NCBI RefSeq assembly: GCF_900156465.1
Contig: NZ_LT707064.1
Span: 3,983,001 to 4,047,000, forward strand
Direction of reading: 5' to 3'
Source of the DNA: Pseudomonas sp. 7SR1
GTDB taxonomy: Bacteria > Pseudomonadota > Gammaproteobacteria > Pseudomonadales > Pseudomonadaceae
Length of the DNA: 64,000 nt
Below are positions 9,139-18,407 of the stretch, piece by piece (position 1 is the first letter of the stretch; each line of letters begins with the position of its first letter). The position numbers and the translations under genes were made by a program. The notes below the pieces were generated by a model, which ran no database searches, had not been told where the DNA came from, and worked only from the letters and a program-made list of their open reading frames with translations.

Positions 9139-9705
9139 TCAGGCCTTGGGTTCGTCGGCCGGGGCCGGGTCATCGTTGGCGGCCACGGTGGGCAGCTCCT
9201 GCGGTGCTGCGTCCTGGGGCCGGGCCGACTTGATCTCTTGCAGGCCCTCGGTGTTGGCGATGACGTCGCGCAGCAGCTTGTCCAGGTCATCGTTGCCATC
9301 GAGCTTGGTCAGCAGGTCGCGCAGGCGCTGGCGGGCTTCGAACAGCCGGCGCAGAGGCGTGATCTGCTCCACGACCTTGACCGGGTCGAAATCGTCGATG
9401 TGGCGGAACTTGAGTTCGATGTTCAGCTTGCTGTCGTCGCCGCTCAGGGTGTTGTTCACCTGGAGCGTGGCGCGGGGGCCGATGGAGGCGAGCACCTCGT
9501 TGAAGTTGTCGCGATCGATTTCGGTGAAGCGCCGTTCGTTGAGCTTGGGCAGCGGCTCCAGCGGCTTGCCCGAAAGGTCGGCCAGGATGCCGACGACCAG
9601 TGGCAACTCTTTCTTTTCGATGGCATTGCCGATTTCCACGTCATAGGTGATCTGGACGCGGGGAGGGCGGACTCTGTCGAGCTTGTGCTGGGTACTTTCT
9701 GCCAT
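9139..9705 (-). CDS. tssB: T6SS contractile sheath small subunit TssB
   Basis: The 188-residue VipA/TssB-type sheath protein shows the expected opening (RPPRVQITYDVEIGNA) and the LPLVVGILADLSG segment. Its C-terminal half (RLFEARQRLRDLLTKLDGNDDLDKLL) contains the helix that ClpV contacts in this family. It is the first gene of the minus-strand operon and is read away from tssJ. The last 30 residues are rich in Ala, Pro and Asp and probably disordered. Confidence 0.97.
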   Translation of the reverse strand: MAESTQHKLDRVRPPRVQITYDVEIGNAIEKKELPLVVGILADLSGKPLEPLPKLNERRFTEIDRDNFNEVLASIGPRATLQVNNTLSGDDSKLNIELKFRHIDDFDPVKVVEQITPLRRLFEARQRLRDLLTKLDGNDDLDKLLRDVIANTEGLQEIKSARPQDAAPQELPTVAANDDPAPADEPKA

Positions 9706-9718
9706 GGCGGCCGACTCC

Positions 9719-9743
9719 GATGCATGAGTGGAAGCAATGCATC
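9719..9743 (-). promoter_or_regulatory. Leader hairpin just upstream of the tssB ribosome site
   Basis: A perfect 7-base inverted repeat (GATGCAT-N11-ATGCATC) ends directly against the GGAG ribosome site of tssB. In the tssB message it can form a stem next to the site where ribosomes load. Nearby, the 10-base word CATTCCCTTG occurs twice in direct orientation (9761-9770 and 9809-9818). The role is unknown. Translational control or a protein-binding site is an inference. Confidence 0.4.
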
Positions 9744-9929
9744 GGGAGGCCCGCTCATCGCATTCCCTTGCTGATCCACAGGTTGCAAATGGAGGGCAGT
9801 AGACCTGTCATTCCCTTGACGAACCTGGCGCATTCGACCGTGCTGGCCGAACTATCCAAGACGCTAGAACAGGTCTATAAAAATGCAAGCAAAAACAATT
9901 TTTGACCGCTGTGAGAAGGAAGATTCATT

Positions 9930-10394
9930 TTGCGTGAGTTTTTTTTCGGATTTTTCTTGAGCCTGGCCCTCACCGGTTGCTCGCTCTTTGCCCCCAGCGT
10001 CGACCTGGACAGCCTCACCCTGGACGTCGCGCCCCGGGCCAATGACGACACGCCGATCGCCGTGGATTTCATTGCCGTGAACGACCCGGACCTGCTCAAG
10101 CAGCTATCGGGGATCACCGCCAGGCAGTGGTTCGCCGAGCGCGAGCAGTTCCAGCGCGACTATCGTCAGCTGATGTCGGTGTGGGGGCTGGAGCTGGTCC
10201 CCGGCCAGTTCATCGACCGCCAGCCGTTCCCGCTGGAGGGCCGGCGGGCCGCTGGACTTTTGGTCTTCGCCAGCTATAACACTCCCGGAGCCCACCGGCT
10301 CCGGCTGGACGATCAGCGCGAGGCCTGGCTCAGGTTCGACAGCCGGGAGATGACCCTCGTGAACGATGGGAAGGTCGATGCCAGTCAGCCTTGA
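9930..10394 (+). CDS. tssJ: T6SS outer-membrane lipoprotein TssJ
   Basis: This 154-residue protein begins with a lipoprotein signal (FFFGFFLSLALTGC, lipobox LTGC near residue 17). After acylation it would sit in the outer membrane and hold TssM as part of the trans-envelope complex. It starts at a TTG with an AGAAGGA site upstream. The segment DDTPIAVDFIAVNDPDLLKQL fits TssJ-type lipoproteins of HSI-III-like clusters. It is the first gene of the plus-strand operon, followed by tssK. Sequence conservation is low in this family, so position carries part of the call. Confidence 0.85.
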   Translation: MREFFFGFFLSLALTGCSLFAPSVDLDSLTLDVAPRANDDTPIAVDFIAVNDPDLLKQLSGITARQWFAEREQFQRDYRQLMSVWGLELVPGQFIDRQPFPLEGRRAAGLLVFASYNTPGAHRLRLDDQREAWLRFDSREMTLVNDGKVDASQP

Positions 10395-10445
10395 ATGACC
10401 GCGGGCCGCCTGGCGCGGCGACACTGGGATGTCGAAGGGAGTCGT

Positions 10446-11777
10446 ATGAGTCTGTTACCTGACGCGGTGTGCTGGCACGAGGGCATGCAGTTGCTGCCCC
10501 AGCATTTCCAATTGCAAGGGTTGCGCGCCGAGGCCCTGGCCGCGCATGTCGCCACTGCCTGCAACCCCTGGTTCTGGGGTGTCAGCCAACTGGAAGTCGA
10601 CCCTTCGGCCCTCGCCGCCGGCCAGGTGCGGCTGCTGCAGTTGCAAGGCACCTTGCCGGACGGGTTGCCCGTCAACCTGCAGGCCGGTGTCGGCCCGACC
10701 CTGGAGCTGGATATCACCGAGGCGGTCAACAAGACCGACGACGCCACGGTGACCGTGTACCTGGCCATCAGTCCGCTCTGGCGCGCCGGGCAATTGCTGC
10801 CCCTCAAGGGACGCCTGCAATCGGTGGTCGGCGATGCGCTGCCGGACCTCACCAGTGGCGAGTTCCCGGAGTCCATCACCGTCTGGCGGCCGAACCCGCG
10901 GTTGTGCACGCAGCTGAGCAAGGCCGATTCGATCTGCCTGCCGTTGTTGCGTATCCGCAAGGAAGGCGGCGGGTTCCTGCGCGTGCCCTACACCCCACCC
11001 ACGCCCGTGCTGTTGCCCGAGTCGATGCTGGGGCGGCGGGTCGCCGGGCTGTGCGCCCGGGCGCGGGAGAAATGCATGTTTCTCGCCGGCCGGTTGCGTC
11101 AGGCCCAGGCTGCCGGTAACCAGGACGACGCGGCGGAAATCCGCCGGCAGATGACGGCGTTGTGGGCGCGCTTGCCGGAAGTGGAAGGCGCGTTGAACAC
11201 CCGCGTGACGACGCCCCAGGCGATGCACGGCTTGTTGCTGGGATTGGCCGGTGCCTGGTCGGCCCTCGATCCGCTGGCCGGTGTCCCGGCTTTCGCCCCG
11301 CTGGATTTCGTCGAACTGCAACGCGGCTACGAACCCTTGCTCGACTGGCTGGAAGACACCCTGGAACGGGTCCGTGCCGGCTATCGCAGCCTGGCTTTCG
11401 AACGCAACGACCAGGTCTTTTCCATTCAGTTGCCCGACGACCAGCCGAGCCAGCGCCTGGTCATCGGCCTGCGCATGCCCAACGGTGCCAGCGAGCAGGC
11501 CGCGGCCGACTGGTTGCGCGGGGCGATCATCGCATCCGCACCGCATATTCCATTGCTGAGCCGCCAGCGCATGAGCGGTCTGCCTCACCAGGCCATGAGT
11601 CGCAACGAACAGGTGGCCTACAGCGTGGGAGACGATACCCGGTTGTTTGTGGTGAACGCCGGCGGCCAATGGTTCGACGGGCAGTTGCCGTTGCACATCG
11701 TCGCCCCGGCATCGGCCCAGGTCAGCAGCCCGTGGCAAGTGGTGCTGTTCGTGGCGCAAGTCGGTGAAAGTGCCTGA
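10446..11777 (+). CDS. tssK: T6SS baseplate protein TssK
   Basis: The 443-residue TssK protein links the baseplate to the TssL-TssM membrane complex. The start at 10446 gives the family opening (LPDAVCWHEGMQLLPQHFQ) and has AAGGGAG 5 bases upstream. The frame extends further up to 10395 without support. Later segments such as LPFLRIRKEG-like PLLRIRKEGGGF and the C-terminal YFxV-like RLFVVNAGGQWFDG agree with the family. It is 51 bases after tssJ and followed by tssL. Confidence 0.95.
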   Translation: MSLLPDAVCWHEGMQLLPQHFQLQGLRAEALAAHVATACNPWFWGVSQLEVDPSALAAGQVRLLQLQGTLPDGLPVNLQAGVGPTLELDITEAVNKTDDATVTVYLAISPLWRAGQLLPLKGRLQSVVGDALPDLTSGEFPESITVWRPNPRLCTQLSKADSICLPLLRIRKEGGGFLRVPYTPPTPVLLPESMLGRRVAGLCARAREKCMFLAGRLRQAQAAGNQDDAAEIRRQMTALWARLPEVEGALNTRVTTPQAMHGLLLGLAGAWSALDPLAGVPAFAPLDFVELQRGYEPLLDWLEDTLERVRAGYRSLAFERNDQVFSIQLPDDQPSQRLVIGLRMPNGASEQAAADWLRGAIIASAPHIPLLSRQRMSGLPHQAMSRNEQVAYSVGDDTRLFVVNAGGQWFDGQLPLHIVAPASAQVSSPWQVVLFVAQVGESA

Positions 11778-11795
11778 TCGCAGAAGGGGAGTGGT

Positions 11796-12557
11796 ATGCC
11801 TGACGGAAGTGGCGGGGCGGTTCGGAGTCTGCATGAGGCGCCGCTGAGCAGCGCTTTCCGGCAGGCCTGGCTGAAATGGTCCCAGCAATGGCAGGACCTG
11901 CCCAAGGACAGCGACTCCGCGGCCCTGGTCAGTCGTGTGGTGGAGTTTTCCGGACGCAGTGCCCAGCGCCTGTGGCGGACGGCCTTCGCCAGCGTCGGTG
12001 ACTCCGCCACCGAGCAGGTCAAGGCGCTGGTCTATGCCTTCGTCGCACTGGTGGACGAAACCCTGCTGTTCAGCCCCTGGCCGGGGCAGCTCGCCTGGCA
12101 ACAGCATCCGTTGGAATCGCGCATGTATTCCAGCCGCCAGGCCGGCGAGCGTTTGCCTTCGGCCATCAAGAAGCTGCTGGACGAGCAGATGCCCGGTACC
12201 CGGGACCTGGCGAATGTCTACCTGCAATGCCTGATCCTCGGTTTCCAGGGGCGCCTGCGTGGCGAACCCGGTCAGGTCCAGCATGAAAAATGGCGCCTGG
12301 CACTCTTCGCGTTTGCCTGGCAGTACGATGCGGACTACGAGGAGGTCAGCGAACGCCTGGCGATGTCCGCGGCGGCGCCACCGATGCGCATGCCGGCGCA
12401 GACATCGTTGCCGGACGGCTTTCGCCTGGGGCTGGCGATCCTGGCGATGGTCCTGCTGCTGACCGGGCTGGGGCAGGTGTTCTGGCGTGACATCCGTTCG
12501 GAGCTCGAACCGGTGCTGCAACTGAACGAGTCGGTGGTCCAGGAGCAGGATTCATGA
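11796..12557 (+). CDS. tssL: T6SS inner-membrane protein TssL (DotU)
   Basis: The 253-residue DotU/IcmH-family protein has a helical cytoplasmic domain (KALVYAFVALVDETLLFS, the standard DotU motif near residue 85) and one C-terminal membrane helix (GLAILAMVLLLTGLGQVFW). It has no OmpA-like peptidoglycan-binding extension. It partners TssM and the baseplate. AAGGGGAG lies 5 bases before the ATG. Its end overlaps tssM by 4 bases (ATGA). Confidence 0.95.
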   Translation: MPDGSGGAVRSLHEAPLSSAFRQAWLKWSQQWQDLPKDSDSAALVSRVVEFSGRSAQRLWRTAFASVGDSATEQVKALVYAFVALVDETLLFSPWPGQLAWQQHPLESRMYSSRQAGERLPSAIKKLLDEQMPGTRDLANVYLQCLILGFQGRLRGEPGQVQHEKWRLALFAFAWQYDADYEEVSERLAMSAAAPPMRMPAQTSLPDGFRLGLAILAMVLLLTGLGQVFWRDIRSELEPVLQLNESVVQEQDS

Positions 12558-15500
12558 GCCCCCTGAGCATCGTCGCGCTGGTGTTGCTGACCATTGTCCT
12601 GGTGGTGCTGGTCGCGGCGCTGGTCTGGTGGCTGCGGACCCAGGGCGGAGCCGCCATCCGCAGCTTCTATGGCTCGGTGCGCCACATGGAGCAGGAGCAA
12701 GGCACCCGCGACCGCTACCAGATGCCCTGGCTGATGATGCTGGGCAACGAAACCGATGCAGCCCGGTTGTGCAGCCAGTGGCGCTTGCAACCGACGGACA
12801 GGGTGGCGTGGTTCGGGCGTTGGTGGTCGGATGCCGAAGGCGCGGTGCTGGTGGTGCCCCAGGCGCTGTTCCTGCCCGACGAAGGCATGAACCGGCAACG
12901 GGGCAACTGGTGGCGTTTGCTGGGACTGATCCTGCGCTTGCGCAGTCGGCGCCCGCTGGACGCGGTGATCTGGACGGTGCCGTTCGACAAGCTCGACGAT
13001 ATCGAGCACACCACCGAGCTGAGCCTCAAGGTCCGGCGAGGTTTCATCGACCTGTTGCAGCGCTTCGGCCTGAGCCTTCCGGTGTATGTGGTGATCACCG
13101 GCATGGAAGAAATGCCCAGCTTCCAGGAATTGGTCAGCGCGCTGCCGGGCGACGCCCGTGAATCGATAGTGGGCTGGTCCTCGCCGTACTCGCCGGAGGC
13201 GGCGTGGCAGTCGCACTGGAGCGACCAGGCCCTGGATCAGGTCCATGCCGCGTTGTCGCAGTCGATCATTGAAATCGGCGCCCTGTCGGGGCAGTTGAGT
13301 GGCGACCTGTATGCTCTGCCGGAGCGCTTCGAAGGCTTGCGCCGGGCCTTGCAGGTGCTGTTGGAGCCGGTGTTCCAGGGCAATGTCCAGGGTGAAGCCC
13401 CACGCTTTCGCGGCGTGTATTTCACCGCCAGCCAGGCACCGGCTGCCATCGGGGACGGCTTTCCTGCCGACGACAAGGTCTTGCGGCAAACGGTGTTCGC
13501 CCGGCAGCTGTGGACCCGCCGGCTGGTGGCTGAGCGCGGCCTGGCCCAGCCGGTGCCGCGGCTGCTGCGCTTGCGCCAGCGCTGGCATCGGCTGGCCGGC
13601 GCGGTCGCGCTGGTGGTCGGGCTGGTCTGGTTGGGGGGCATGCTCTGGGTCTGGCACGATTCGGTGGAGCAAGCCGAGGGCTTGTCGCAGTTGGTGTTGC
13701 GCGCCCACAAGAACCACATGGTGGTCGATCCTGACGAACCGCAACTGGAGCCGACCCGGTTCAATGTACTGAACTACTGGAACGTGCTGGAAACAGCCCC
13801 GCGCTGGCGCTTCGTCTCGGTGGTCTTTCCCACCTCGTGGTTTTCCTCCGTGGACACGCAACTGGAACAGGGTCTGCGCCAGACCGCGCGGCACCACTGG
13901 ATCCTGCCGTTGCGTGACCTGCTGGTATCGGACCTGGAGAAACTCAAGTCCATCCGCAACACCGAGCGTCGCGGCAACGTGCAGAGCGATGACCCGGCCC
14001 AGTGGCAGAGCTATGTGAAGGCCAGGGACCTGGTGGAGCGCGCGGTCCGCCTCGAACAGCACAACCAGTTGTTCAACCAGGTCATCAGTAACCCCAAGGC
14101 GCCGCTGGACGAGTTGGTGCAACTGAGCAACAACGCCCTGTCGTTGAACCTCAACCCTGGCACCCTGGGCCGGGCGCGGTTCTACAACCGGGTGCTGTTC
14201 GATGCACAGAACTCCGATCTCAAGGGCCTGGACCTGAACGCCGCGCGCCCGGTGGTCTCCGACAATTTCACCGGCCTGATGCAACGCTGGCTCGATCATT
14301 ATTTTCTCGCCGACAACTTCGTGCGCCAGGCCGGTTACCTCAAGCTGCACCTGCAACGGCTGGAGGCGGGCGGTGGCAACTCGTTGAGCGAGCTGGAAGA
14401 CCTGATGGCGCTGATCGATGACCTGCAGACCCTGGTCAGCCTGACCAATGCGGCCTGGAGCCGGGGCAAGGGCCAGGACCTGGTGCCCGGCTACAGCCAG
14501 TTGATGGACAAGGTCAGCCACAGCGCGCTGCTTGGGCCGCAGTTGGAACAGGATCTGCAAAGCCAGGCGGCGAAGTTGCAGCAGAGCTTTCGCGACCAGT
14601 GGATCGTGCAGAGCGGGTCCCGGGACAACCTGCTGGTCCAGCAGGGCAGCGGCCTGCTGGTGCTGCAAGAACATGTCACGGCCCTGGACGACGCGGTGCA
14701 GGCCCTGTTCAAGCGTGACTTCGTCGCCCTGGCCTTGCAGAAGGCCCCGTCCGTCGGCACCGCCGATGGTATGGGCAGCGGCAGCGACGACTTCAGCGTG
14801 GCCCTGAACTACTTCGCCAGCTACAAGAGCTACGCCAATGACGAGCTGCCACGCATTCCGCCGGCGTACCGCGACGCGCTGATCCAGGCCGCCGAAGGCG
14901 CGGCGGCGCGGGCCATGTGGCTGAGCCTGGATGAGAGCGACGAGCAATGGCCGGGCATGGGCTTCAACGTGCAGGCTTCCCAGGCCGTCGCACTGCAGAA
15001 AGCCTTCATGGACGTCAATCGTGGCGACCTGGCGGTGCGTTTCCAGCGCCTGCTCAATCGCCGTGCATTGGCCCAGATCAACAGCGGCCTGCAGGAAATC
15101 GATGCCCAGCCGCTGTTCAGCCAGCGGGCCGATATCCAGCGCTGGGACGGCTCGAAGAACTTCGGCCTGCAGCTGTATGGTGCCAGCGATCCGCAAGGGC
15201 TGAAGCTGAGCCTGAACCAGCAGTTCGACGCCATGCTGCAGATTGCCGAGCAACGCATGCCGGCCCTGGAATGGCTGATTGTCCAGCAGGACAACCTGTC
15301 GGCCTCGGAGCATGACCAGGTGTCGCGCTTCATGGCGATGAACGACGAGTTGCTCAAATACAAGAACCAGAATCCGGCCAGTTCGGCGGCGCAACTGACG
15401 CAATTGGTGAGCCGGGATTTCATCGAAATGGATACGGCGTCCTGCGGGCAGATCCTGCAGACCACCCAACTGTCCGGCGGGCGCGGCGACCTGGCCCGGC

Positions 15501-16378
15501 GTGCCGTGGCGTTGCAGCAGAGCGCCCTGCAGCGCTGCCTGTATCTGCAGCAAAGCCAGGCGGCGGCCGCCTGGAACGATGTGGCCGATTACTTCAACCA
15601 GTACCTGGCCGGGCGTTTTCCGTTTTCCCAGGACGCGCGGGCCAGTGACGCCGATCCGGCGCGGGTGCAGCGTTTGCTGGAGCTGATCGACACGCGCCTG
15701 CCCCTGGCCCAGGCCGGGTTGGCGCTGAGCCAGACGCCGGAGCGGCTGGCCGCGGAGGATTTCCTCAACCGGCTGAAACAGGCCGGGACCTGGTTGGGAC
15801 CGCTGTTCGTGCGGGACAAGAGCGGGATCCTCGGTGTGGAGATGGATGTACGCTGGCGCACCGATCGCGACGAAGAGCGCGGTGCCGACCAGGTGATCGC
15901 CTGGGGGCTGAACACTGGCAACCAGCAGATCGGCTACCCCGGCGAACCCCAGCAGAACCTGCGCTGGATGGTCGGGCAACCCGTGCGGCTGACCCTGCGC
16001 TGGGCCCGCAACGGTTACCAGCGGCCGGCCAATGACCCGTTGCAGCCCAACCTGGTGGTACGCGACCTGGAAGCCGGTTGGGAATACCAGGGGCCGTGGT
16101 CGTTGCTGCGCCTGATGCGTGCGCAGGTGTCGGCCCAGCGCCAGCCGAACGTCGATTACACCGATTTCCCGCTGACCCTGCAGTTGCCGGTGACCGCCCA
16201 GCTCCAGACCCAGGCCCGCACCACACAGCAGACCCTGATGTTCCTGCGCCTGTCGTTGATGAGCCAGGGGTCGAAGCTGCCCCTGTCGATTGTGCCACCG
16301 CCGACCCGGGCACCCCGTTCACCTTTCATGGCGACCTCGTCGAGCCCCGCCGTCGCCACCCGTGAGGAGGGCCTGTGA
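12554..16378 (+). CDS. tssM: T6SS inner-membrane protein TssM (IcmF), Walker A missing
   Basis: The 1274-residue IcmF/TssM protein is the inner-membrane shaft of the trans-envelope complex, reaching TssJ through its periplasmic C-terminal part. Membrane helices are visible near residues 5-26 and 349-370 (LAGAVALVVGLVWLGGMLWVW). In the first cytoplasmic domain the place of the GTPase-type P-loop reads LGNETDAA (about residues 63-70), without the GK-S/T residues, so nucleotide binding by this site is unlikely. Some T6SS lineages naturally lack it. The C-terminus carries the IcmF-type domains. It overlaps tssL by 4 bases and tssA by 4 bases. Confidence 0.95.
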   Translation: MSPLSIVALVLLTIVLVVLVAALVWWLRTQGGAAIRSFYGSVRHMEQEQGTRDRYQMPWLMMLGNETDAARLCSQWRLQPTDRVAWFGRWWSDAEGAVLVVPQALFLPDEGMNRQRGNWWRLLGLILRLRSRRPLDAVIWTVPFDKLDDIEHTTELSLKVRRGFIDLLQRFGLSLPVYVVITGMEEMPSFQELVSALPGDARESIVGWSSPYSPEAAWQSHWSDQALDQVHAALSQSIIEIGALSGQLSGDLYALPERFEGLRRALQVLLEPVFQGNVQGEAPRFRGVYFTASQAPAAIGDGFPADDKVLRQTVFARQLWTRRLVAERGLAQPVPRLLRLRQRWHRLAGAVALVVGLVWLGGMLWVWHDSVEQAEGLSQLVLRAHKNHMVVDPDEPQLEPTRFNVLNYWNVLETAPRWRFVSVVFPTSWFSSVDTQLEQGLRQTARHHWILPLRDLLVSDLEKLKSIRNTERRGNVQSDDPAQWQSYVKARDLVERAVRLEQHNQLFNQVISNPKAPLDELVQLSNNALSLNLNPGTLGRARFYNRVLFDAQNSDLKGLDLNAARPVVSDNFTGLMQRWLDHYFLADNFVRQAGYLKLHLQRLEAGGGNSLSELEDLMALIDDLQTLVSLTNAAWSRGKGQDLVPGYSQLMDKVSHSALLGPQLEQDLQSQAAKLQQSFRDQWIVQSGSRDNLLVQQGSGLLVLQEHVTALDDAVQALFKRDFVALALQKAPSVGTADGMGSGSDDFSVALNYFASYKSYANDELPRIPPAYRDALIQAAEGAAARAMWLSLDESDEQWPGMGFNVQASQAVALQKAFMDVNRGDLAVRFQRLLNRRALAQINSGLQEIDAQPLFSQRADIQRWDGSKNFGLQLYGASDPQGLKLSLNQQFDAMLQIAEQRMPALEWLIVQQDNLSASEHDQVSRFMAMNDELLKYKNQNPASSAAQLTQLVSRDFIEMDTASCGQILQTTQLSGGRGDLARRAVALQQSALQRCLYLQQSQAAAAWNDVADYFNQYLAGRFPFSQDARASDADPARVQRLLELIDTRLPLAQAGLALSQTPERLAAEDFLNRLKQAGTWLGPLFVRDKSGILGVEMDVRWRTDRDEERGADQVIAWGLNTGNQQIGYPGEPQQNLRWMVGQPVRLTLRWARNGYQRPANDPLQPNLVVRDLEAGWEYQGPWSLLRLMRAQVSAQRQPNVDYTDFPLTLQLPVTAQLQTQARTTQQTLMFLRLSLMSQGSKLPLSIVPPPTRAPRSPFMATSSSPAVATREEGL

Positions 16379-17457
16379 GCGTACCGATATCCCCTCTGCC
16401 TGATCTGATCGCTCGCTTGCTCGAGCCCATTGGCGCCGAATCGCCTTGCGGCCAGGACCTGCGCTACGAAGCGGAATACGACCAACTGCGGGAGTTGCGC
16501 CGTGAGGACGACACCAGCCTGCCCACTGGCGTCTGGCAAGCCTCGGTCAAGCGCGCCCACTGGCCGGAGCTGGAAAGACTCGCCACGGCGCTGCTGCTCG
16601 AGCGCAGCAAGGACTTGATGATCAGCGCCTGGCTGGGGGAGGCCTGGCTGCACCTGAGCGGGCTGGACGGCCTGCCGGGCAGCCTGGCCCTGGTGGCGGG
16701 CCTGTGCGAGCGGTATCCCGAGCAACTGCACCCCATGGCCGATGAGGGCGACCAGTCATGGCGGGTGATTCCGCTGGAGTGGTTGGCTCGTCGTTATGGC
16801 GAGGTGCTGTTGACCCGGGTGGCCTTGTTCGATGGCCGGGACCCGTCCTTCGACCGCTTCTGCCTGGATGACTGGCAACGCCTGCAGCGCCAGCAAGTGC
16901 AGGTCAACGACAGCAAGAACGCCACGGCATCGGCGGAAGCCGCCCGCAGCGACCAGAAGAAACTCAGTGAGTTGATTCGCAGCACGCCGTTGTCGTTCTG
17001 GTTGCATCGCCAGGGCACCCTGATGTTGAGCCTGCAACACCTGCAGCGGCTCGAAGCCTGGAGCGATACTTACCTGGGCTCACTGGCGCCGGGCTACAAA
17101 TCCTTGCAGGACGTGATCCAGGCCCTGCTGGCACTGGTAGAGGAGTTCATTGCGATGCATCCACAACAACCCTCCACGGTACCGGTGCAGGCGCCGCCGA
17201 CGCTTGCGCCGTCGACGTCCGATGCGCAAAGCCCTGTGCTCCAGGCTTTCCAGGAACCGGCCAGCCGCGAGGAAGCCTATCGACAATTGCTGGTCATCGC
17301 TGCCTACCTGGCGCGTACCGAGCCCCACAGCCCGGTGCCATACCTGATCCGGCGCGGCGTGGAATGGGGCAACAAGCCGCTGAGCGAGCTGTTGGGGGAA
17401 TTGATCAGCGCCGATGCCGAGTCCCGGCGGGTGTGGACCCTGCTGGGAGTACTCTAA
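16375..17457 (+). CDS. tssA: T6SS protein TssA (ImpA N-terminal domain)
   Basis: The 360-residue protein has the ImpA/TssA N-terminal domain (IGAESPCGQDLRYEAEYDQL near residues 18-38; DLMISAWLGEAWLHLSGLDGLPGSLALV near residues 80-110). TssA proteins prime or cap tube-sheath assembly. The GTG start overlaps the tssM stop as GTGA. It closes the plus-strand operon and converges on the next gene with a 4-base overlap. The gene order tssJ-K-L-M-A opposite tssB-C-hcp-E-F-G-clpV matches P. aeruginosa HSI-III. Confidence 0.93.
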   Translation: MSVPISPLPDLIARLLEPIGAESPCGQDLRYEAEYDQLRELRREDDTSLPTGVWQASVKRAHWPELERLATALLLERSKDLMISAWLGEAWLHLSGLDGLPGSLALVAGLCERYPEQLHPMADEGDQSWRVIPLEWLARRYGEVLLTRVALFDGRDPSFDRFCLDDWQRLQRQQVQVNDSKNATASAEAARSDQKKLSELIRSTPLSFWLHRQGTLMLSLQHLQRLEAWSDTYLGSLAPGYKSLQDVIQALLALVEEFIAMHPQQPSTVPVQAPPTLAPSTSDAQSPVLQAFQEPASREEAYRQLLVIAAYLARTEPHSPVPYLIRRGVEWGNKPLSELLGELISADAESRRVWTLLGVL

Positions 17458-18407
17458 GGTAGCGGCTCGGGCAACGGCACCGGCGTCAGTACCGGCTTGC
17501 CGGCGAAGAATGCGTTCAGGTTCTGGCCCACCAGTTCCACGGTGCCCCGGGTCGCCTCCGGTGAAAGGCCGGCGACATGGGGCGTCAGGACGACGTTGGG
17601 CAGGTGCTTCAAGGCGTCAGGCACTTCAGGCTCGTGGTCGAACACGTCCAGGGCCGCTCCGGCGATGCGTCGATATTCCAGGGCGCTGATCAGGTCGGCG
17701 GTCGAGACCACGCTGGCCCGGGCGATGTTCACCAGGAAACCGTTGGGCCCCAGGGCATCGAGGGCCTGTTTGTTGATCAACTGCCGGGTGTCGAGGCCAC
17801 CGGGTGTGGCGACCACCAGGAAATCCGAAACCCTGGCCAGTTCCGTAGGCGTGGCGCAGTAGGCGTAGGGCACGTCGTTGCGCACCCGGCGGCTGTGGTA
17901 GCTGACGCTCATGTCGAAACCGAGGGCGCCCCGCTTGGCGATCGCCATCCCTACCGCGCCGAGGCCCAGCACCCCCAGCCGTTTGCCGGCCAGGGAGGGG
18001 CGCATGACCTTCGCCCATTCGCCCCGGCGCACGCAGGCGTCGGCGCGAGGAATATCGCGCACCAGCGCCAGCAGCAGCGCCATGGCATGGTCGGCCACCG
18101 ATGAAGCGTTGACCCCGGCACCATTGGTTACCACGATGCCGCGCTCCCGGGCGGCCTGCAGGTCCACCTGCTCGTAGCCGGCGCCGATCACGCAAATGAT
18201 CTGCAGGTTGGGCAGTGCGGCAATCTCCTGCGCCGTCAGGCCCAGGGGACCGCGCGTCAGCACCGCGTTGAACCGCTCGCCATGCTCGAAGATCGCCGCC
18301 CTGCGTTCGGCAGGCGTCGGCGCCAGTTCCAGGTGATAGCCCTGGCGCTCGAGAATCGGCAGGTATTCATTGACGGTTTCAACCAGTACCAGGACGGTTG
18401 CGGGCAT
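17454..18407 (-). CDS. D-2-hydroxyacid dehydrogenase, NAD(P)-dependent
   Basis: The 317-residue enzyme of the D-isomer 2-hydroxyacid dehydrogenase family would reduce a 2-keto acid such as glyoxylate or hydroxypyruvate in the cytosol. The NAD(P) Rossmann motif is GLGAVG (about residue 150). The catalytic Arg (NIARAS), Glu (DHEPEVP) and His (LTPHVAGLS) are all present. The start at 18407 has AGGAG 6 bases upstream, and the longer frame to 18581 is not needed. It converges on tssA and does not belong to the T6SS. Exact substrate is not readable from the sequence. Confidence 0.88.
   Translation of the reverse strand: MPATVLVLVETVNEYLPILERQGYHLELAPTPAERRAAIFEHGERFNAVLTRGPLGLTAQEIAALPNLQIICVIGAGYEQVDLQAARERGIVVTNGAGVNASSVADHAMALLLALVRDIPRADACVRRGEWAKVMRPSLAGKRLGVLGLGAVGMAIAKRGALGFDMSVSYHSRRVRNDVPYAYCATPTELARVSDFLVVATPGGLDTRQLINKQALDALGPNGFLVNIARASVVSTADLISALEYRRIAGAALDVFDHEPEVPDALKHLPNVVLTPHVAGLSPEATRGTVELVGQNLNAFFAGKPVLTPVPLPEPLP

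Noticed and set aside
9706..9929. Sigma-54 promoter for the T6SS operons
   Set aside because: Both strands were scanned for GG-N10-GC with -24/-12 context. Only one poor match exists and it lacks the TTGC part.
12335..15979. Very long minus-strand open frame (about 1200 codons) opposite tssM
   Set aside because: It is a shadow of the GC-rich tssM codon pattern; its product is rich in His, Gln, Arg and shows no domain, while tssM is clear on the other strand.
1..17457. vgrG, PAAR, fha or regulator gene of the T6SS
   Set aside because: None is present in the window; the deaminase gene runs off the edge, so they may lie to the left.
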